Shown in pieces: positions 33,016-44,100 of a DNA stretch of 52,394 bases. The position numbers were made by a program, and so were the translations under genes. The notes beneath the pieces are model-generated. The model searched no databases. It was not told the DNA's origin and saw only the letters and a list, made by a program, of their open reading frames with translations. The stretch is from Deltaproteobacteria bacterium (GTDB lineage: Bacteria > Desulfobacterota > Syntrophia > Syntrophales > Smithellaceae): assembly GCA_025361065.1 (NCBI GenBank), contig JANYAY010000117.1, forward strand, positions 1-52,394, written 5' to 3'. The number at the start of each line of letters is the position of its first letter. Positions within the stretch are counted from its first letter, which is position 1.

Positions 33016-33222
33016 TTAACCGGTTCCGGCGATGAGCCCTAAAATATTTTGCCGCTTAGCATAATATTGTCGCAGCTCCTTGGGCGATATATGATGAGCT
33101 TCAAAAAGTAATTTTAAGCTCTGACATAACCGGGGCATTAATCTAGCTCTTGTTCTTTCATAATCTTCCAAGACAGGCACCCATAGTTCAATGACCACCT
33201 GCTGTTCATGTTTCATCCGCAT
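33016..33222 (-). CDS. short hypothetical protein or gene remnant
   Basis: 68 residues, MRMKHEQQVVIELWVPVLEDYERTR...LCQSLKLLFEAHHISPKELRQYYAKRQNILGLIAG. The composition is protein-like and the middle resembles a helix-turn-helix-like helical stretch, but there is no convincing ribosome binding site and no family was recognised. It may be the remains of a larger gene in this IS-rich gap. Confidence 0.3.
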   Translation of the reverse strand: MRMKHEQQVVIELWVPVLEDYERTRARLMPRLCQSLKLLFEAHHISPKELRQYYAKRQNILGLIAGTG

Positions 33223-33480
33223 CTAATGTGGTCTTTTCTGCCTTTACTTCTTATACCAAAAGAGTTAGCTAATAACTGAGCTTTAACATCCGGCCCGAGT
33301 CAGGCAGATGTTGCCGGAGGATGTTTGTCGAAAAAGTATTTTAGGCCGGACCGAAACATCCGATAATAAATGTGACGTCCCGCAGTTGTTCTGCCCGCCA
33401 TTTCCGGAAACCCGGATATCATAAAGAGGGATTGAACTGACTATTTTGAGGGACCATTAAACATAACTGGAGAAAAAGGC
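33223..33480. other. leader region of the ankyrin-caspase locus
   Basis: About 260 bp with no gene. GGAG about 12 bases before ATG 33481 is the only translation signal; no promoter could be assigned. Confidence 0.45.
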
Positions 33481-35721
33481 ATGACAAGCAAATGGTTTGC
33501 CGGGATAGTTATTGTGTTGCTGCTGGTGGGATTATGGCCTGCCGGGAGTTCTTCGGAGAGCCGTCTTCCGCCGCCCGATTATCCTCTTCTGGAAGCAGTT
33601 AAGAAAAATGATGTTGATGCGGTCAGAGCCATCCTGGGAGCATTTGCAAGCCATTCGGAAATCAACCGGCGCGGGGTGACCGGTGATCTGCCGCTGGTGA
33701 GGGCCGCCCGCAACGGGAATCTGGAAATCGTCCGATTGCTGATCGAGCGCGGCGCGACAGTGGATATCGGCAAGGAGAACGGCGACCGGACGCCTCTACT
33801 CGAAGCCGCCGGGCAGGGCCATGTTGACGTTGTAAAATTCCTGCTTTCCAAGGGTGCTGATGTCAACGCCAGAGGAAAAGGGTTGACACCGTTGCTTCTG
33901 GCCTGTGCCTGGGGGCAACTGCCTGCCGGCCCTCCCGGCGATAAAACGACAACGATTCATATCCTCCTGGAAAACGGAGCGGACGTTAATGCCCAGGATG
34001 AATCCTGGTTGAAAACGGGCCGGACACCTCTGATGTATGCAGTGATGCAGGGAAATGCGGCATTAGTGCAGACACTCCTGGGCAAAGGCGCCAGGCTGGA
34101 TTTGAAAAATAAGGATGGCGACACCGCTTTGTCGCTGGCGAAAAAAGACGGCCTGGAATATATTGCGCAATTGCTGGAAAAGCATGCCGGCAGCGCAAAT
34201 GAATCGGCCGGGCAAGCCGATCCGGATAAAGTTAAGGCGCTCATCTCCAAGGGCGCGGATGTCAATCTCCGGACGCCGACGGGCAGTACGCCTTTAATGT
34301 ATGCAGCCGATGGCAACAAACTTGAGATTATCCGGGCATTGCTCCGTTCCGGCGCCGACGTGAACGCCAAAAACGGCGCCAACAGTACCGCGCTGATCTT
34401 TGCATCCGTTAAGGGCCATCTCGGAGTGGCGAAGGAGCTTTTGAGAAGGAAAGCAGATGTGAATGTGAAGAACATCGGCGGTGCGGATGCCCTCATCTAT
34501 GCCGTGGTGAATAAAAAGGCGAAAGCAGTTGAGGCATTGCTCGCGCATGGAGCAAACGTAACCGATACTTATGACGAAGGAAAAACCGCGCTGCTCAAGG
34601 CCGCAAATGACGGCAGTAACGATATTGCCGGTTTGCTTATCGCCTGCAAGGCGGATGTGAACGCCGCAGATAATAATGAAATGACCGCGCTCATGATAGC
34701 CAGCGAAAAAGGCAATGCCGCTTTGGTGGAAATGCTTTTAAAGGCCGGCGCGGATATCAGCAAGAAATCAAAATACGGGGATACGGCTCTCAGTAAAGCG
34801 ATCCAAGGTCATCATGTTCCGATTGTTAAAAAATTAATCAAAAGCGGCTGGAAGTATGACAGGCGGGATGCTCTTTCTTCTGCAGTGATTGCCGGTGATC
34901 CGGAGATCGTCAAGCTTCTGCTGACGAAAGATACGGATGTGAATGCGAGAGGCTTCGCGGGGGGGACTTTGCTGATGCTGGCAGCCGACGGAGATTCGTC
35001 CCTGGTAAAATTTCTGGTTGAAAGAGGTGCGGATGTTAACCTTAAGGATGACGAAGGGACGACGGCTTTAATGAAGGCGGTCACATCTTATCATAAAACA
35101 AATACGGCTGCGATGAAGTATCTGATTGATCGTGGTGCGGATGTCAATGACTCAAACAACAAAGGTGAGACGGCGCTGATTCTGGCAGTCAAAAAAGGCA
35201 ATCCGGAGATGGTCAAGATATTGGTCGAAAAAGGAAGCGCTTTTGCGCTGAAGGATAAAGCGGGAAAATCGGCCTGGACCTATGCGGTCGAAGGCGACCA
35301 TCCTGAAATTTTCGGCCTTCTGGAAAAAATGGGCGCATTACGGGATTATTCCGGTATGGAATGGAAGGGAAATGTCTCCAATCAGAAAGAGCCCTTTATC
35401 AAGGTTGTGGACACGCGAAAGGAATGGTCCGAACTCTGGCGGCGCGCTTTTGACAAGCCTGCGCCCGATATGGATTTTGAAAAGTATGTTGTGGCGTGTG
35501 TTTTTCTGGGCTATTCCGCCGACTGGCTGTATTCGATCTCCATGGGTAAACCTGTTTTGCGCGACAACCAATTGGTTGTTGAATATGCGCTCATTGAAAT
35601 GATTTTACGCCTCTCCGGGCCCTTTAAAGCGGGTGGTCAGTATCATATGCAGGTTCTAGAAAAGGTGAAAAACGTAAAGATGGTTTTGGAAGAGGCCGGT
35701 CCAACTTCCCGGAGAAGGTAA
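33481..35721 (+). CDS. secreted ankyrin-repeat protein with PrcB-like C-terminal domain
   Basis: 746 residues. N-terminal signal peptide (MTSKWFAGIVIVLLLVGLWPAGSSS). Residues about 35-620 are a continuous array of roughly 16 ankyrin repeats (for example TPLLEAAGQGHVDVVKFLLS and TALILAVKKGNPEMVKILVE). After the last repeat a globular domain (about 630-740) reads FIKVVDTRKEWSELWRR...DFEKYVVACVFLGYSADWLYSI...QLVVEYALIE...YHMQVLEKVKNVKMV. This pattern of EW-x-x-LW, hydrophobic VVAxFLG strands and a final strand resembles the PrcB_C domain of proteins that stabilise secreted proteases in spirochaetes. If so, a periplasmic scaffold or chaperone for a protease is plausible, and caspase-like genes lie just downstream. 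Starts a likely operon with the next gene 2 bp away. Confidence 0.85.
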   Translation: MTSKWFAGIVIVLLLVGLWPAGSSSESRLPPPDYPLLEAVKKNDVDAVRAILGAFASHSEINRRGVTGDLPLVRAARNGNLEIVRLLIERGATVDIGKENGDRTPLLEAAGQGHVDVVKFLLSKGADVNARGKGLTPLLLACAWGQLPAGPPGDKTTTIHILLENGADVNAQDESWLKTGRTPLMYAVMQGNAALVQTLLGKGARLDLKNKDGDTALSLAKKDGLEYIAQLLEKHAGSANESAGQADPDKVKALISKGADVNLRTPTGSTPLMYAADGNKLEIIRALLRSGADVNAKNGANSTALIFASVKGHLGVAKELLRRKADVNVKNIGGADALIYAVVNKKAKAVEALLAHGANVTDTYDEGKTALLKAANDGSNDIAGLLIACKADVNAADNNEMTALMIASEKGNAALVEMLLKAGADISKKSKYGDTALSKAIQGHHVPIVKKLIKSGWKYDRRDALSSAVIAGDPEIVKLLLTKDTDVNARGFAGGTLLMLAADGDSSLVKFLVERGADVNLKDDEGTTALMKAVTSYHKTNTAAMKYLIDRGADVNDSNNKGETALILAVKKGNPEMVKILVEKGSAFALKDKAGKSAWTYAVEGDHPEIFGLLEKMGALRDYSGMEWKGNVSNQKEPFIKVVDTRKEWSELWRRAFDKPAPDMDFEKYVVACVFLGYSADWLYSISMGKPVLRDNQLVVEYALIEMILRLSGPFKAGGQYHMQVLEKVKNVKMVLEEAGPTSRRR

Positions 35722-35723
35722 TT

Positions 35724-36269
35724 GTGATAAGGGAGATCGCTTATACAACCCTGGGCAGGAATGCTCTTGCTGCCGGGTTGATTTGTCATGCAGCAGCCAT
35801 CATTCTGGGGATGACGTCCGCATCCGGCGCCGATATTTTTTTCAAAGCCGTTTATCTTTTTTCCTGCCATGCCCTTGGCGCCGGCGCGTTTGTGGAATTA
35901 CGCCATCGGGGTATTCGTCCCTGGAACACCTGGCGATTCTACCTGATCTTGTCGTTGACAGTTCTTCCCGTCCTGGGGCCGCTGGTTCTTCTTGGCCTGA
36001 TCTACAGCTTACCCCGGGAAGGGCAGCAAGGGCAAAGGTATTGGACCGATCTGTTCCCCGCGATACTGAAACTCAGAGCCAACGTCATGATGGTTTTTGC
36101 CTTGATCATCCTTCTTTTCCTTCTGTTTACCGTTCTTCACAGCAGGCATGACCCTTATTTCAAGCGGCGGGCTCCCAGCAATCGATCAGAGCAATCCGTT
36201 TTAAACACCGGTCATCCTGAAATTGCCGCGCGGATACTTATTCTGAAAAAAGGTGAGGAATTATGCTAA
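35724..36269 (+). CDS. polytopic membrane protein of unknown function
   Basis: 181 residues from GTG 35724, two bases after the ankyrin gene stop, so co-translated. Hydrophobic stretches at about 15-35, 38-56, 72-94 and 120-140 suggest four membrane helices; the C-terminal 40 residues are hydrophilic. No family recognised. The gene overlaps the next by seven bases. Confidence 0.65.
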   Translation: MIREIAYTTLGRNALAAGLICHAAAIILGMTSASGADIFFKAVYLFSCHALGAGAFVELRHRGIRPWNTWRFYLILSLTVLPVLGPLVLLGLIYSLPREGQQGQRYWTDLFPAILKLRANVMMVFALIILLFLLFTVLHSRHDPYFKRRAPSNRSEQSVLNTGHPEIAARILILKKGEELC

Positions 36270-36798
36270 AAAAATATCAGCCCGAACGCACGGATTTATG
36301 GATGAACAATGATTGGGCCATTCTTCACCATGACTTAGCAGCACAAGAAGCCCCAAGCAGAACGATGCTGCTTTATAAAAGTGAAAAAAGCGCGCCTTTA
36401 TTGTTTATCCCGGGTTGGATCGGCTTGTATTATCTTTTGCGCAGGACAGCCCGGAGAATCCTCCGGCCCCAAACCGGATCAAAACCGGTTTGGTATAAAA
36501 AATTCCGGCCATCCGTCATGTCATTTATGGGATTGCGCTTTTGACCGGGTTAGGAGTCGGGTATGTTATCAACGATCTGAGCCAGGCCCGGCGCATGGCT
36601 GCCGGTGCCTGCGGGCAGGCGGCAGCGGGAATGCCAATGGAATAGTTTTTATTAAAATTCCCCGCAGCGGTTAACAAAATCATTCGGGGTTCGGAAAGGA
36701 TCACGATCGTGCCGAAAAGAGTTATGGGCCGGAACCACTGCCGTGTCAATTATGACGAGCGAGTGCTTATCGGCGCCAAAACAGGATTTGCCGATTAA
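36263..36798 (+). pseudogene. decayed membrane-protein gene (frameshift plus in-frame stop)
   Basis: The frame from ATG 36263 encodes MLKKYQPERTDLWMNNDWAIL...PLLFIPGWIGLYYLL and then ends at 36544 in the wrong frame. Shifting frame at the A-run near 36497-36502 continues into IRHVIYGIALLTGLGVGYVINDL, a clear membrane helix, up to a TAG at 36643-36645. Reading through that stop in the same frame gives another protein-like stretch, IIRGSERITIVPKRVMGRNHCRVNYDERVLIGAKTGFAD, ending at TAA 36796-36798. One lost base plus one nonsense change (TCG to TAG would do) therefore explain about 178 residues: a two-helix membrane protein with a soluble tail. Lies 45 bp before the first WD40-caspase gene. Confidence 0.7.
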
Positions 36799-36842
36799 TT
36801 AAAGAAGAGAATGTTCGAAAAAAAAAGGCAGGAGTATCCAAT

Positions 36843-39800
36843 ATGTTTGCATCCACTAATTTATTACGTCCATTGGCGGTCGTGATCGGCTTGATCACGA
36901 TATTGTCCATTTTGCCTGTTTCCGGATTTGCCGCCGACAATCTGGTTTCAATGGAAGGACGAGAAAAGCCGGAAACCTTCGTCCAGATTGGGCACACGTC
37001 ATCAATCAACACGATAGATTTATCGCCGGACGGCAAGTGGATTCTTTCCGGAAGTGATGACGACAGCATCAAACTATGGGAAGCCGAAAGTGGGAGATTG
37101 ATAAGAACCTTCAAGGACAACGATAATGTTGAATTTGCCGCCTTTCTGCCCGGCGGCAGATCATTTTTCTCCTTTAACTGGAAGGGGAATGTCAGTGTCT
37201 GGGATATCCGGACCGGCGGGAAGATGCGGGAGTTTGCTATGAGTGAAATGAGCGGAGCCACAAGCGGTCATTCCCTTTCTTACGACGGTGCCGTGCTGCG
37301 GGCGATCGTCGGCCTCAGGCTGTATATCGCCGATATGTCCAGGGGCGTTGTCGCAAGCGTCGTCGAGCGGCCCAAATCCGGCCCTATTGCCAGCCGTCTG
37401 GGATTTGCTTTCGGATCTCGCAATGCCATTTCCACCGACGGCAGGCTGATGTTTTCCTCCGTGCGGGAAAGCTCGTCGGAGTCGATCATGCAAAGCAAAG
37501 ACAGAGCACTGATGCTTTGGGAAATCGCCACCGGCCGGATTCTGGCCACGCTGTCCGGGCACACAGACAGAATCGACGTTGTTACCTTGTCCTCCGACAA
37601 TCGCCATGCGCTTTCCGGCAGCCGCGATAAAACCGTGAGACTTTGGGATTTAAAAAAGGGGCGGGCCGCAGCCGTGTTCACCGGCCACCTAAAAGCGATT
37701 GAAGCCCTCGCCTTTTCTCCCGACGGTAAATATATTCTTTCCGGCAGCCGCGACAACATGATGAAACTGTGGAGCGTTGACGATGAAAAAGAAATCCGGA
37801 CTTTTGCTCATGATTGCGAGGTCACCTTTGTCCGGTTCTCACGGGACGGCCGGTACGCCCTGTCTGGCGACGATAACGGGGCAATCAGGTATTGGGATAT
37901 CCAAAACGGCCAGGAGATCAAAGCACTGAAAAGTCATGCCGCCGATACCAATGCGTTCGCGTATTCCCCGGACGGGAAATATCTGCTGACCGGTTCTGCG
38001 AAAGGGCAGCTCAGGCTCTGGGATGCGGCCGCAGGAAGGATGCTGAGAAATATCGATGCCCATCGGGAAACCATTACGGCTGCGCAGTTCACGCCCGACG
38101 GCAAATACGTCCTTTCCGCCAGCTACGACAAGACGATGAAATTGTGGGATAGAAACGACGGACAACTGAAGAGAACCTTTCGGGGGCATACCGGGCAGGT
38201 ATACAGGGCTGTCGTCTCTCCGGACGGTCAGTATATTCTGAGTTCTGCGCAAGGCAACGATATCCGGTTGTGGAACCTCGCCAGCGGTGCGGAAATGACC
38301 GTCCTGAATTTATCAGGCGTATATCTCTGGTCCATCGGATTTTCGGCAGACAGCCGGCATATGCTGATCGCCCACGATCAGAAGAAATCAGGCCATACGG
38401 TCAAAGTTTTGGCTTTGGACGGCCGCGAAGTGAAGCGCTATGTGGATGCCGCTTTCGGCGGCTACTCGGTCGACGGGAAATATTTTTTATCACGGGAGTA
38501 CCGGGAACAGACAGGCCAGGAGCAGAAACTTTTTGCCCCTGATGCCCAACCAAAAAAGAAGATCAATCATCGGGACCAGCTCAACGAAAACGAGCTGGTG
38601 GATATAAGCACCGGCAAGGCGCTGGGCCGCTTCGGGCAAAAGGGCGCGATTGTTTCCGTCTCCATATCCACCGAGCCGAACGTTGTTCTGACCAAGAACC
38701 GCTATGACCGGGACATTCGCCTGTGGGATGTCACAAGCGGCAAGGAGATTCGGCGGTTTCCCGTCCGCTTCGGTCTGCTCACTTATGACGGGAAAAAAAT
38801 CATCGCACCGTCAGCCCAGACACTGCAGGCCTTCGACACGGCGACAGGCCGCACAGGTGCGCCGTTTGCAGGCCTCGCCGCAGCGAAGATCAGCGCCATG
38901 GCCCTTTCCGCCAGAGGCGGCTACGCCGTTACAGGCGATGAATCGGGGATGATGCAGTTTTGGGATGTCGGCACCGGTAAACTTTTGAAAACCATCAAAG
39001 CCGAAGAACGAAATAGGATCATCGCCGTCGCCTTTTCGCCGGACAATCAATATGCAGCAACGATGGCCCGTTTCGGCATGCTTAAAATCTGGAATTTGCG
39101 AGACGGCCAAAAGATCTCCGAATTCAAAACGGACTATGTGCCTGCCAACTACGAAGAGGTCGAAGCCGGTGATTATGTGAATTATGGAAACGGCGTTCTG
39201 GCCTTTTCCCCCGACAGCCGTCATATTGCCTGTGGTCCCGTACTCCTCGACGCCGCCACAGGCCGTAAAGTGCTCGATTTTCAAACCCCCAACGGCCCGG
39301 GCTACTGGGTGACTTTCTCGCCGGACGGCGCCTACCTGCTTTCCAAAAACATGCTCTGGGATACGGCTACGGGCCGCCGTGTCCGGAAGATGGAAAGCAT
39401 CACGGATGGAACCTTCTCTCTTTTCTCCGCCGATGGGAAAACGATTTATGCCGCCGACGTTGACGGAGTTTTCAGCGTGGTCGATCCGGATACAGGCAAA
39501 CTCATCCGCAGGTATAAAGAGTATATCTCCGGCGCTACGTTTGCCGTTTCCCGGAATCAGAAAATGATGGTTGCGGCGGATCGGGATGTAAACGAGCTCA
39601 CCTTGTGGAATCTGACATCGGGCAAAAAAAGCGCCGCGATCGCTGCCAATCGGAATATTTCGAGTGTGGAGCTTTCTTCCGATGCCCGCAGAGTGATGGT
39701 CAATCACCGTGTTTCTGCGGCACAGTATGACTTCGGGGCTGGCAAGGAACTCGCGCAGTTTATCAGCTTCACGGATGGGGAATGGATCGTGATCACGCCG

Positions 39801-41048
39801 GAAGGCTACTACAATACATCGGCCGGAGGAGAGCGTTACCTCAATGTTCGTGTGGGTGAACAGGTTTACGGTATTGAAAATTACCGGGAGACTTTCTTCC
39901 GTCCCGATCTGGTCAAGGTGGCGCTGTCCGGCGGATCTCTCAAAGACTTCCGGAAACTGGCCGACGTAAAAGAGCCGCCGGCCGTGAAAATTGTCGAGAC
40001 GCCAGCTTCCGTCAGCACGGATGAAGTCACCGTGCGGCTTCAGCTCACCGATCAGGGCGGCGGCATCGGCGACATTCGCCTTTATCTCAACGGCACCGCC
40101 GTGGTGATGGACAGCCGCGCCGTGCAGATCCGGGAAAAAACGGGCAAAGCGGTTTTGAAGAGTTATGATCTGAAACTGGTGAACGGGAAAAATACGATCA
40201 AAGCTGTGGCCTTCAACGGCGACAACAGCATGCAGAGCAATGAAGCGACGCTCGAGGTGACGGCAAGCTATGCCAGGGCGGGAAAGCCGTCGCTTTCGGC
40301 GCTGGTGATCGGCATTAACCAATTTAAGAATCCGAAACTCAAGCTGCAATATTCCACCGCGGATGCGGATCTGTTTGCCGCCACGCTGCAGAGCGTGTCG
40401 GAAGGCCTCTTTGACCGGGTGACTATCAAAAAACTGATCCGGCCGGAGCAGACCACAAGCGAGGCGATCCTCCGGGAGATCAGAGCTTTTCAGTCTTTGC
40501 GCCCGGATGACCTGTTTGTTTTTTACATCGCGAGCCACGGAACGGTGGATGAAGGAGAATATTTTCTGATTACATCCAATGTGGGATCGCTCCGGACGGA
40601 GAAACTCAAGGCGGATGCCATCTCCCAGCACAAGCTGAAAGAGGCTATTGCCAATATTCCGGCGACGAAGAAACTGATTATCATCGATACCTGCAACGCA
40701 GGCGCTTTAGGAGAAGCCATCCAGGTGGCGATGATGACCCGCGGCATGAGCGAGGATACGGCACTCAAGATTTTAAGCCGCGCTGTGGGTTCGACGATTC
40801 TATCGGCATCCACCTCCATGCAGGAAGCGCTCGAAGGATACAAAGGACACGGTCTGTTTACGTATGTATTGACCGAAGGGCTGAAAGGCAAGGCGGATAA
40901 AGGGAAGACCGGATATGTGAGGACCACGGAGCTTGCCGATTATGTGGATAATGAGGTGCCGATACTGGCGGAGAGGGTGTTCAAGCGCGCACAGTATCCG
41001 ACGATTTCCATCAGCGGGCAGGCGTTTCCCATCGGGCAGGTCAGGTAG
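36843..41048 (+). CDS. exported WD40-repeat protein with C-terminal caspase-like (C14) peptidase domain, copy 1
   Basis: 1401 residues; AGGAG 8 bases before ATG. Signal peptide MFASTNLLRPLAVVIGLITI followed by LSILPVSGFAADN. From about 50 to 1000 the protein is a long series of WD40 repeats (for instance FSPDGKYILSGSRDNMMKLW and FTPDGKYVLSASYDKTMKLW), enough for two or more beta-propellers. A beta-rich linker with ITPEGYYNTSAGGERYLNVR and an Ig-like stretch (about 1050-1140) leads to the caspase-like domain (about 1146-1390): SALVIGINQFKNPKL, catalytic His1232 in FYIASHGTVDEG, and nucleophile Cys1284 in LIIIDTCNAGALGE. Both catalytic residues are intact. WD40-caspase fusions are known from cyanobacteria and myxobacteria, usually cytoplasmic; the signal peptide here implies an envelope location. 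Confidence 0.92.
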   Translation: MFASTNLLRPLAVVIGLITILSILPVSGFAADNLVSMEGREKPETFVQIGHTSSINTIDLSPDGKWILSGSDDDSIKLWEAESGRLIRTFKDNDNVEFAAFLPGGRSFFSFNWKGNVSVWDIRTGGKMREFAMSEMSGATSGHSLSYDGAVLRAIVGLRLYIADMSRGVVASVVERPKSGPIASRLGFAFGSRNAISTDGRLMFSSVRESSSESIMQSKDRALMLWEIATGRILATLSGHTDRIDVVTLSSDNRHALSGSRDKTVRLWDLKKGRAAAVFTGHLKAIEALAFSPDGKYILSGSRDNMMKLWSVDDEKEIRTFAHDCEVTFVRFSRDGRYALSGDDNGAIRYWDIQNGQEIKALKSHAADTNAFAYSPDGKYLLTGSAKGQLRLWDAAAGRMLRNIDAHRETITAAQFTPDGKYVLSASYDKTMKLWDRNDGQLKRTFRGHTGQVYRAVVSPDGQYILSSAQGNDIRLWNLASGAEMTVLNLSGVYLWSIGFSADSRHMLIAHDQKKSGHTVKVLALDGREVKRYVDAAFGGYSVDGKYFLSREYREQTGQEQKLFAPDAQPKKKINHRDQLNENELVDISTGKALGRFGQKGAIVSVSISTEPNVVLTKNRYDRDIRLWDVTSGKEIRRFPVRFGLLTYDGKKIIAPSAQTLQAFDTATGRTGAPFAGLAAAKISAMALSARGGYAVTGDESGMMQFWDVGTGKLLKTIKAEERNRIIAVAFSPDNQYAATMARFGMLKIWNLRDGQKISEFKTDYVPANYEEVEAGDYVNYGNGVLAFSPDSRHIACGPVLLDAATGRKVLDFQTPNGPGYWVTFSPDGAYLLSKNMLWDTATGRRVRKMESITDGTFSLFSADGKTIYAADVDGVFSVVDPDTGKLIRRYKEYISGATFAVSRNQKMMVAADRDVNELTLWNLTSGKKSAAIAANRNISSVELSSDARRVMVNHRVSAAQYDFGAGKELAQFISFTDGEWIVITPEGYYNTSAGGERYLNVRVGEQVYGIENYRETFFRPDLVKVALSGGSLKDFRKLADVKEPPAVKIVETPASVSTDEVTVRLQLTDQGGGIGDIRLYLNGTAVVMDSRAVQIREKTGKAVLKSYDLKLVNGKNTIKAVAFNGDNSMQSNEATLEVTASYARAGKPSLSALVIGINQFKNPKLKLQYSTADADLFAATLQSVSEGLFDRVTIKKLIRPEQTTSEAILREIRAFQSLRPDDLFVFYIASHGTVDEGEYFLITSNVGSLRTEKLKADAISQHKLKEAIANIPATKKLIIIDTCNAGALGEAIQVAMMTRGMSEDTALKILSRAVGSTILSASTSMQEALEGYKGHGLFTYVLTEGLKGKADKGKTGYVRTTELADYVDNEVPILAERVFKRAQYPTISISGQAFPIGQVR

Positions 41049-41140
41049 TTGATGGTTTTTAATTCACGGCTCAGCGCTCGAAGCGCTCAGAAGAATTCGG
41101 GCTTTAAGACAGCTTGTTCCAGGAAGATGAAAGGATATTT

Positions 41141-44100
41141 ATGACCAGGAAGTTAATTATTGCTTATTGTTTTTTGATAATTTCATTTTTTTCAACCGAA
41201 GCATTTTGTGCCGGTCAGCCGGAATTTTTTGTGCAGCTGGGGCATTCGGCAACCGTCCATTCCACCGCTTTTTCCCCGGACGGAAAATACGCCGCATCGG
41301 GCGGAATGGACAATAATGTGAAGCTCTGGAGCGTGGAAACAGGCCGCGAAATGAGAACCCTCCAGGGACATACCAGTTATATCACCTTCGTGACCTTTTC
41401 TCCTGACGGACGTTACATTGTCTCGGCAAGCCATGACATGACCATCCGGCTTTGGGATGTCCCGGGCGGAAGGGAAGTCAAACGGATCAGCGATGTGCTG
41501 GTCGTTCAGCATATTGCTTTCAGTCCTGAAGGAGATTTATTGTTTGGCAACACCCTGGGGACCATCACTATCTGGAATATACAAACGGGCGCCTCCAGAA
41601 AATTAGAGGCTGCTTACGGAAAAGGAGAAATTCAGGCGGTCACTTTCCTTGAAAAGGGAAAGTATATCCTCGTGGCCCGGAAGTCGGGCTTTACGGTGGT
41701 GGACACGAAGACGGATAAAATCGTCCGTACCTTCGGAAGCAACACGGCGTCATCTTCAGATGTGTCCATCGCTTTTTCCAAAGACGGGCGCTTTGCGCTC
41801 GTCGGTAAATTTAATCAGATGATTTTGTGGGACATTCCATCAGGAAAAGAGATTCGCACGTTTTCCGGAACAGCGGGTAAATTCAATAGCGTCGCTTTTT
41901 CACAAGACGGCCGTTATGTCCTGTCGGGCGATGAAGGTTACATGCTGAAAATATGGGAGACGGCAACGGGCAGGGAAGTCCGTTCGATCTATCATTACCG
42001 GCGTTATATCTACGGCGCCCGCTACGGCGTGACCGCTGTTGCCTTTTCGCCTGAAGGAAAGCGCGCCCTGGCCGGTTACAAAGACGGGTCTATAAAATTA
42101 TGGGATGTCTTTCGGGATGACCCGGTGGTGGGCGGTGTCAGGCAAAACTCCGCGGCGCAAAAAGCCGCTCTTACCGAGGGCGACACTATCCTTTCCGTCG
42201 ATGGCAAGAAAATCCATTCATGGCAGGAATTTACAGACAAAGTCAAAGGCAGCCCGAACCAGGAACTGCGCATCGCGGTTATGCGTCATCAGCAGGAGCG
42301 TTCCGTTGTCATGACTCCTGCGGCCGTTCCGACCAGAGACAACCGGGGAAAAGAGATAATCGCAGGTGAAGCCGGCCTTCTGGAAGGGGGCGTCTGCCTG
42401 CATCATCTGGAAGGCTACAAGCAAAAAGTATCGTCCGCGGCTCTTTCAGCGGATGGCCGGCATCTGGCAGCCGGACACGGGGATGGCGCAATGTCCTTGT
42501 GGAATATGCAGACGGCAAGCCAGTTGCGGAAGGCCCATCCTTATCGAAATGAATTCTCCGTTGCCTTTTCACCCCGGAAAAACATATTTCTTTCGGCCGG
42601 TGATGAAAACATAACGGTGTGGGCAACAGACAGCGCCCAGCCCCTGGCCAGGTTTGAGCAGGCCGACATATCCCTGGTCGCCAGAGCGCTTGCGTTTTCT
42701 CCGGATGGCCGGTATGCCGCTGCCGGCGGGGACAAGAAGGTTGCGCTCTATGACATGCAGACGCTGCGGGAAATCCGCTCTGTGCCGCTGCAAAGGGGCG
42801 CAAAAGCCGTTGCGATATCATCGAACAATAACTATCTCGCCTCCGGGGCGTCCATGGAAGTGAAGGTATGGAATGCACAAACAGGCGCAGAGATCAGAAC
42901 CATGCGGCACGGTTCTTTCGTTTATGTCGTTGATTTTGCTTACGGCGGCCGGCGTCTGGTATCCGGAGCGCAGCGCTATTCGGGCATCGGTTTGGATTAC
43001 GAAAATACCATCAAGCTGTGGGATGTCTCCACGGGCCGGGAACTGCTTAACTTCAGCAGATACAAAAAGTCCGTTTATGACGCCAGGTTTTCACCGGACG
43101 GCCGCCTGCTGCTTTCAGGCGGGGATGAGCTGATCTTGTGGGATGCGGACACGGGAAGCATGTTGAAAACTTTTTCCGGTCATCATGGTATGATCGAGTC
43201 TGTGGCATTTCTGCCGGATGGAAAGTCCATCATGTCGGCAGGCGATGACGGGACCGTCCGGATATGGTCTTTGAAAACCGGCCGGGAGATGGTTCAATTG
43301 GTCAGTTTTGCCGACGGCGAATGGATTGGAATTACGCCGGAAGGCTATTTCAATGCCTCGCCTGGCGGAGCAAAGCATCTCAATGTCCGGGTCGGAAACG
43401 ACGTCTATGGCATCGATCAGTTTTATGCAAAGTTTTACCGGCCGGAACTGGTCGAGCTCGCCCTCGCCGGCAAGGCACTTCCCCGGAGCGAGTTGATTAC
43501 GGATATTGCCGCTCAAAAACCCGCACCTAATGTTCAGATCCTGTCGCCCGTCACCAACAGCTCGGTGGATCAGGACAGCATTTCCGTTACACTCAAGGTC
43601 ACGGACAGCGGCGGCGGGATCGGCCGTGTGAATGTCTATCTCAACGGGGCGCAGGTCGCCAATGACACTCGGGGTGTTATCGTATTGGGCAAGGGGGCGG
43701 CCAATGAAAAAATCCTGTCGTTTACCGTCGCGCTTGTTCAAGGGCAGAATGAAATTCGTGTCGTCGCTTTCAATCATGAGCACTCCATGGAGTCGAATCC
43801 TGCCCGAATCAGCGTTGTCTCCCGCGCCATGATGCGTAAGCCCAATCTCTATGCGCTGGTGATCGGCATCAATACCTACAGGAACCAATCCATTTCCCTA
43901 ACCTATGCAGTTCCCGATGCTGTTGCTTTTGCCGGGACGCTGCAGAAAGTTGCCGCCCCGTTGTTTGAGAAGGTGGACATCCTGACGCTGACCGCGCCGG
44001 AGGCGACCACGAAAGAGGCCGTTACGAAAGCCTTTGAGGGGCTGCGGCAGAAGGTCGGACCCAACGACCTGTTTATTTTCTACAATGCTTCCCACGGCAT

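Noticed and set aside
38811-40631. 606-codon open frame on the minus strand
   Set aside because: It lies entirely antisense to the first WD40-caspase gene. GC-rich third positions in that gene suppress stops on the opposite strand; the translation has no family pattern and no ribosome binding site.
43115-43888. 257-codon open frame on the minus strand
   Set aside because: Antisense shadow of the second WD40-caspase gene, same reason as above.
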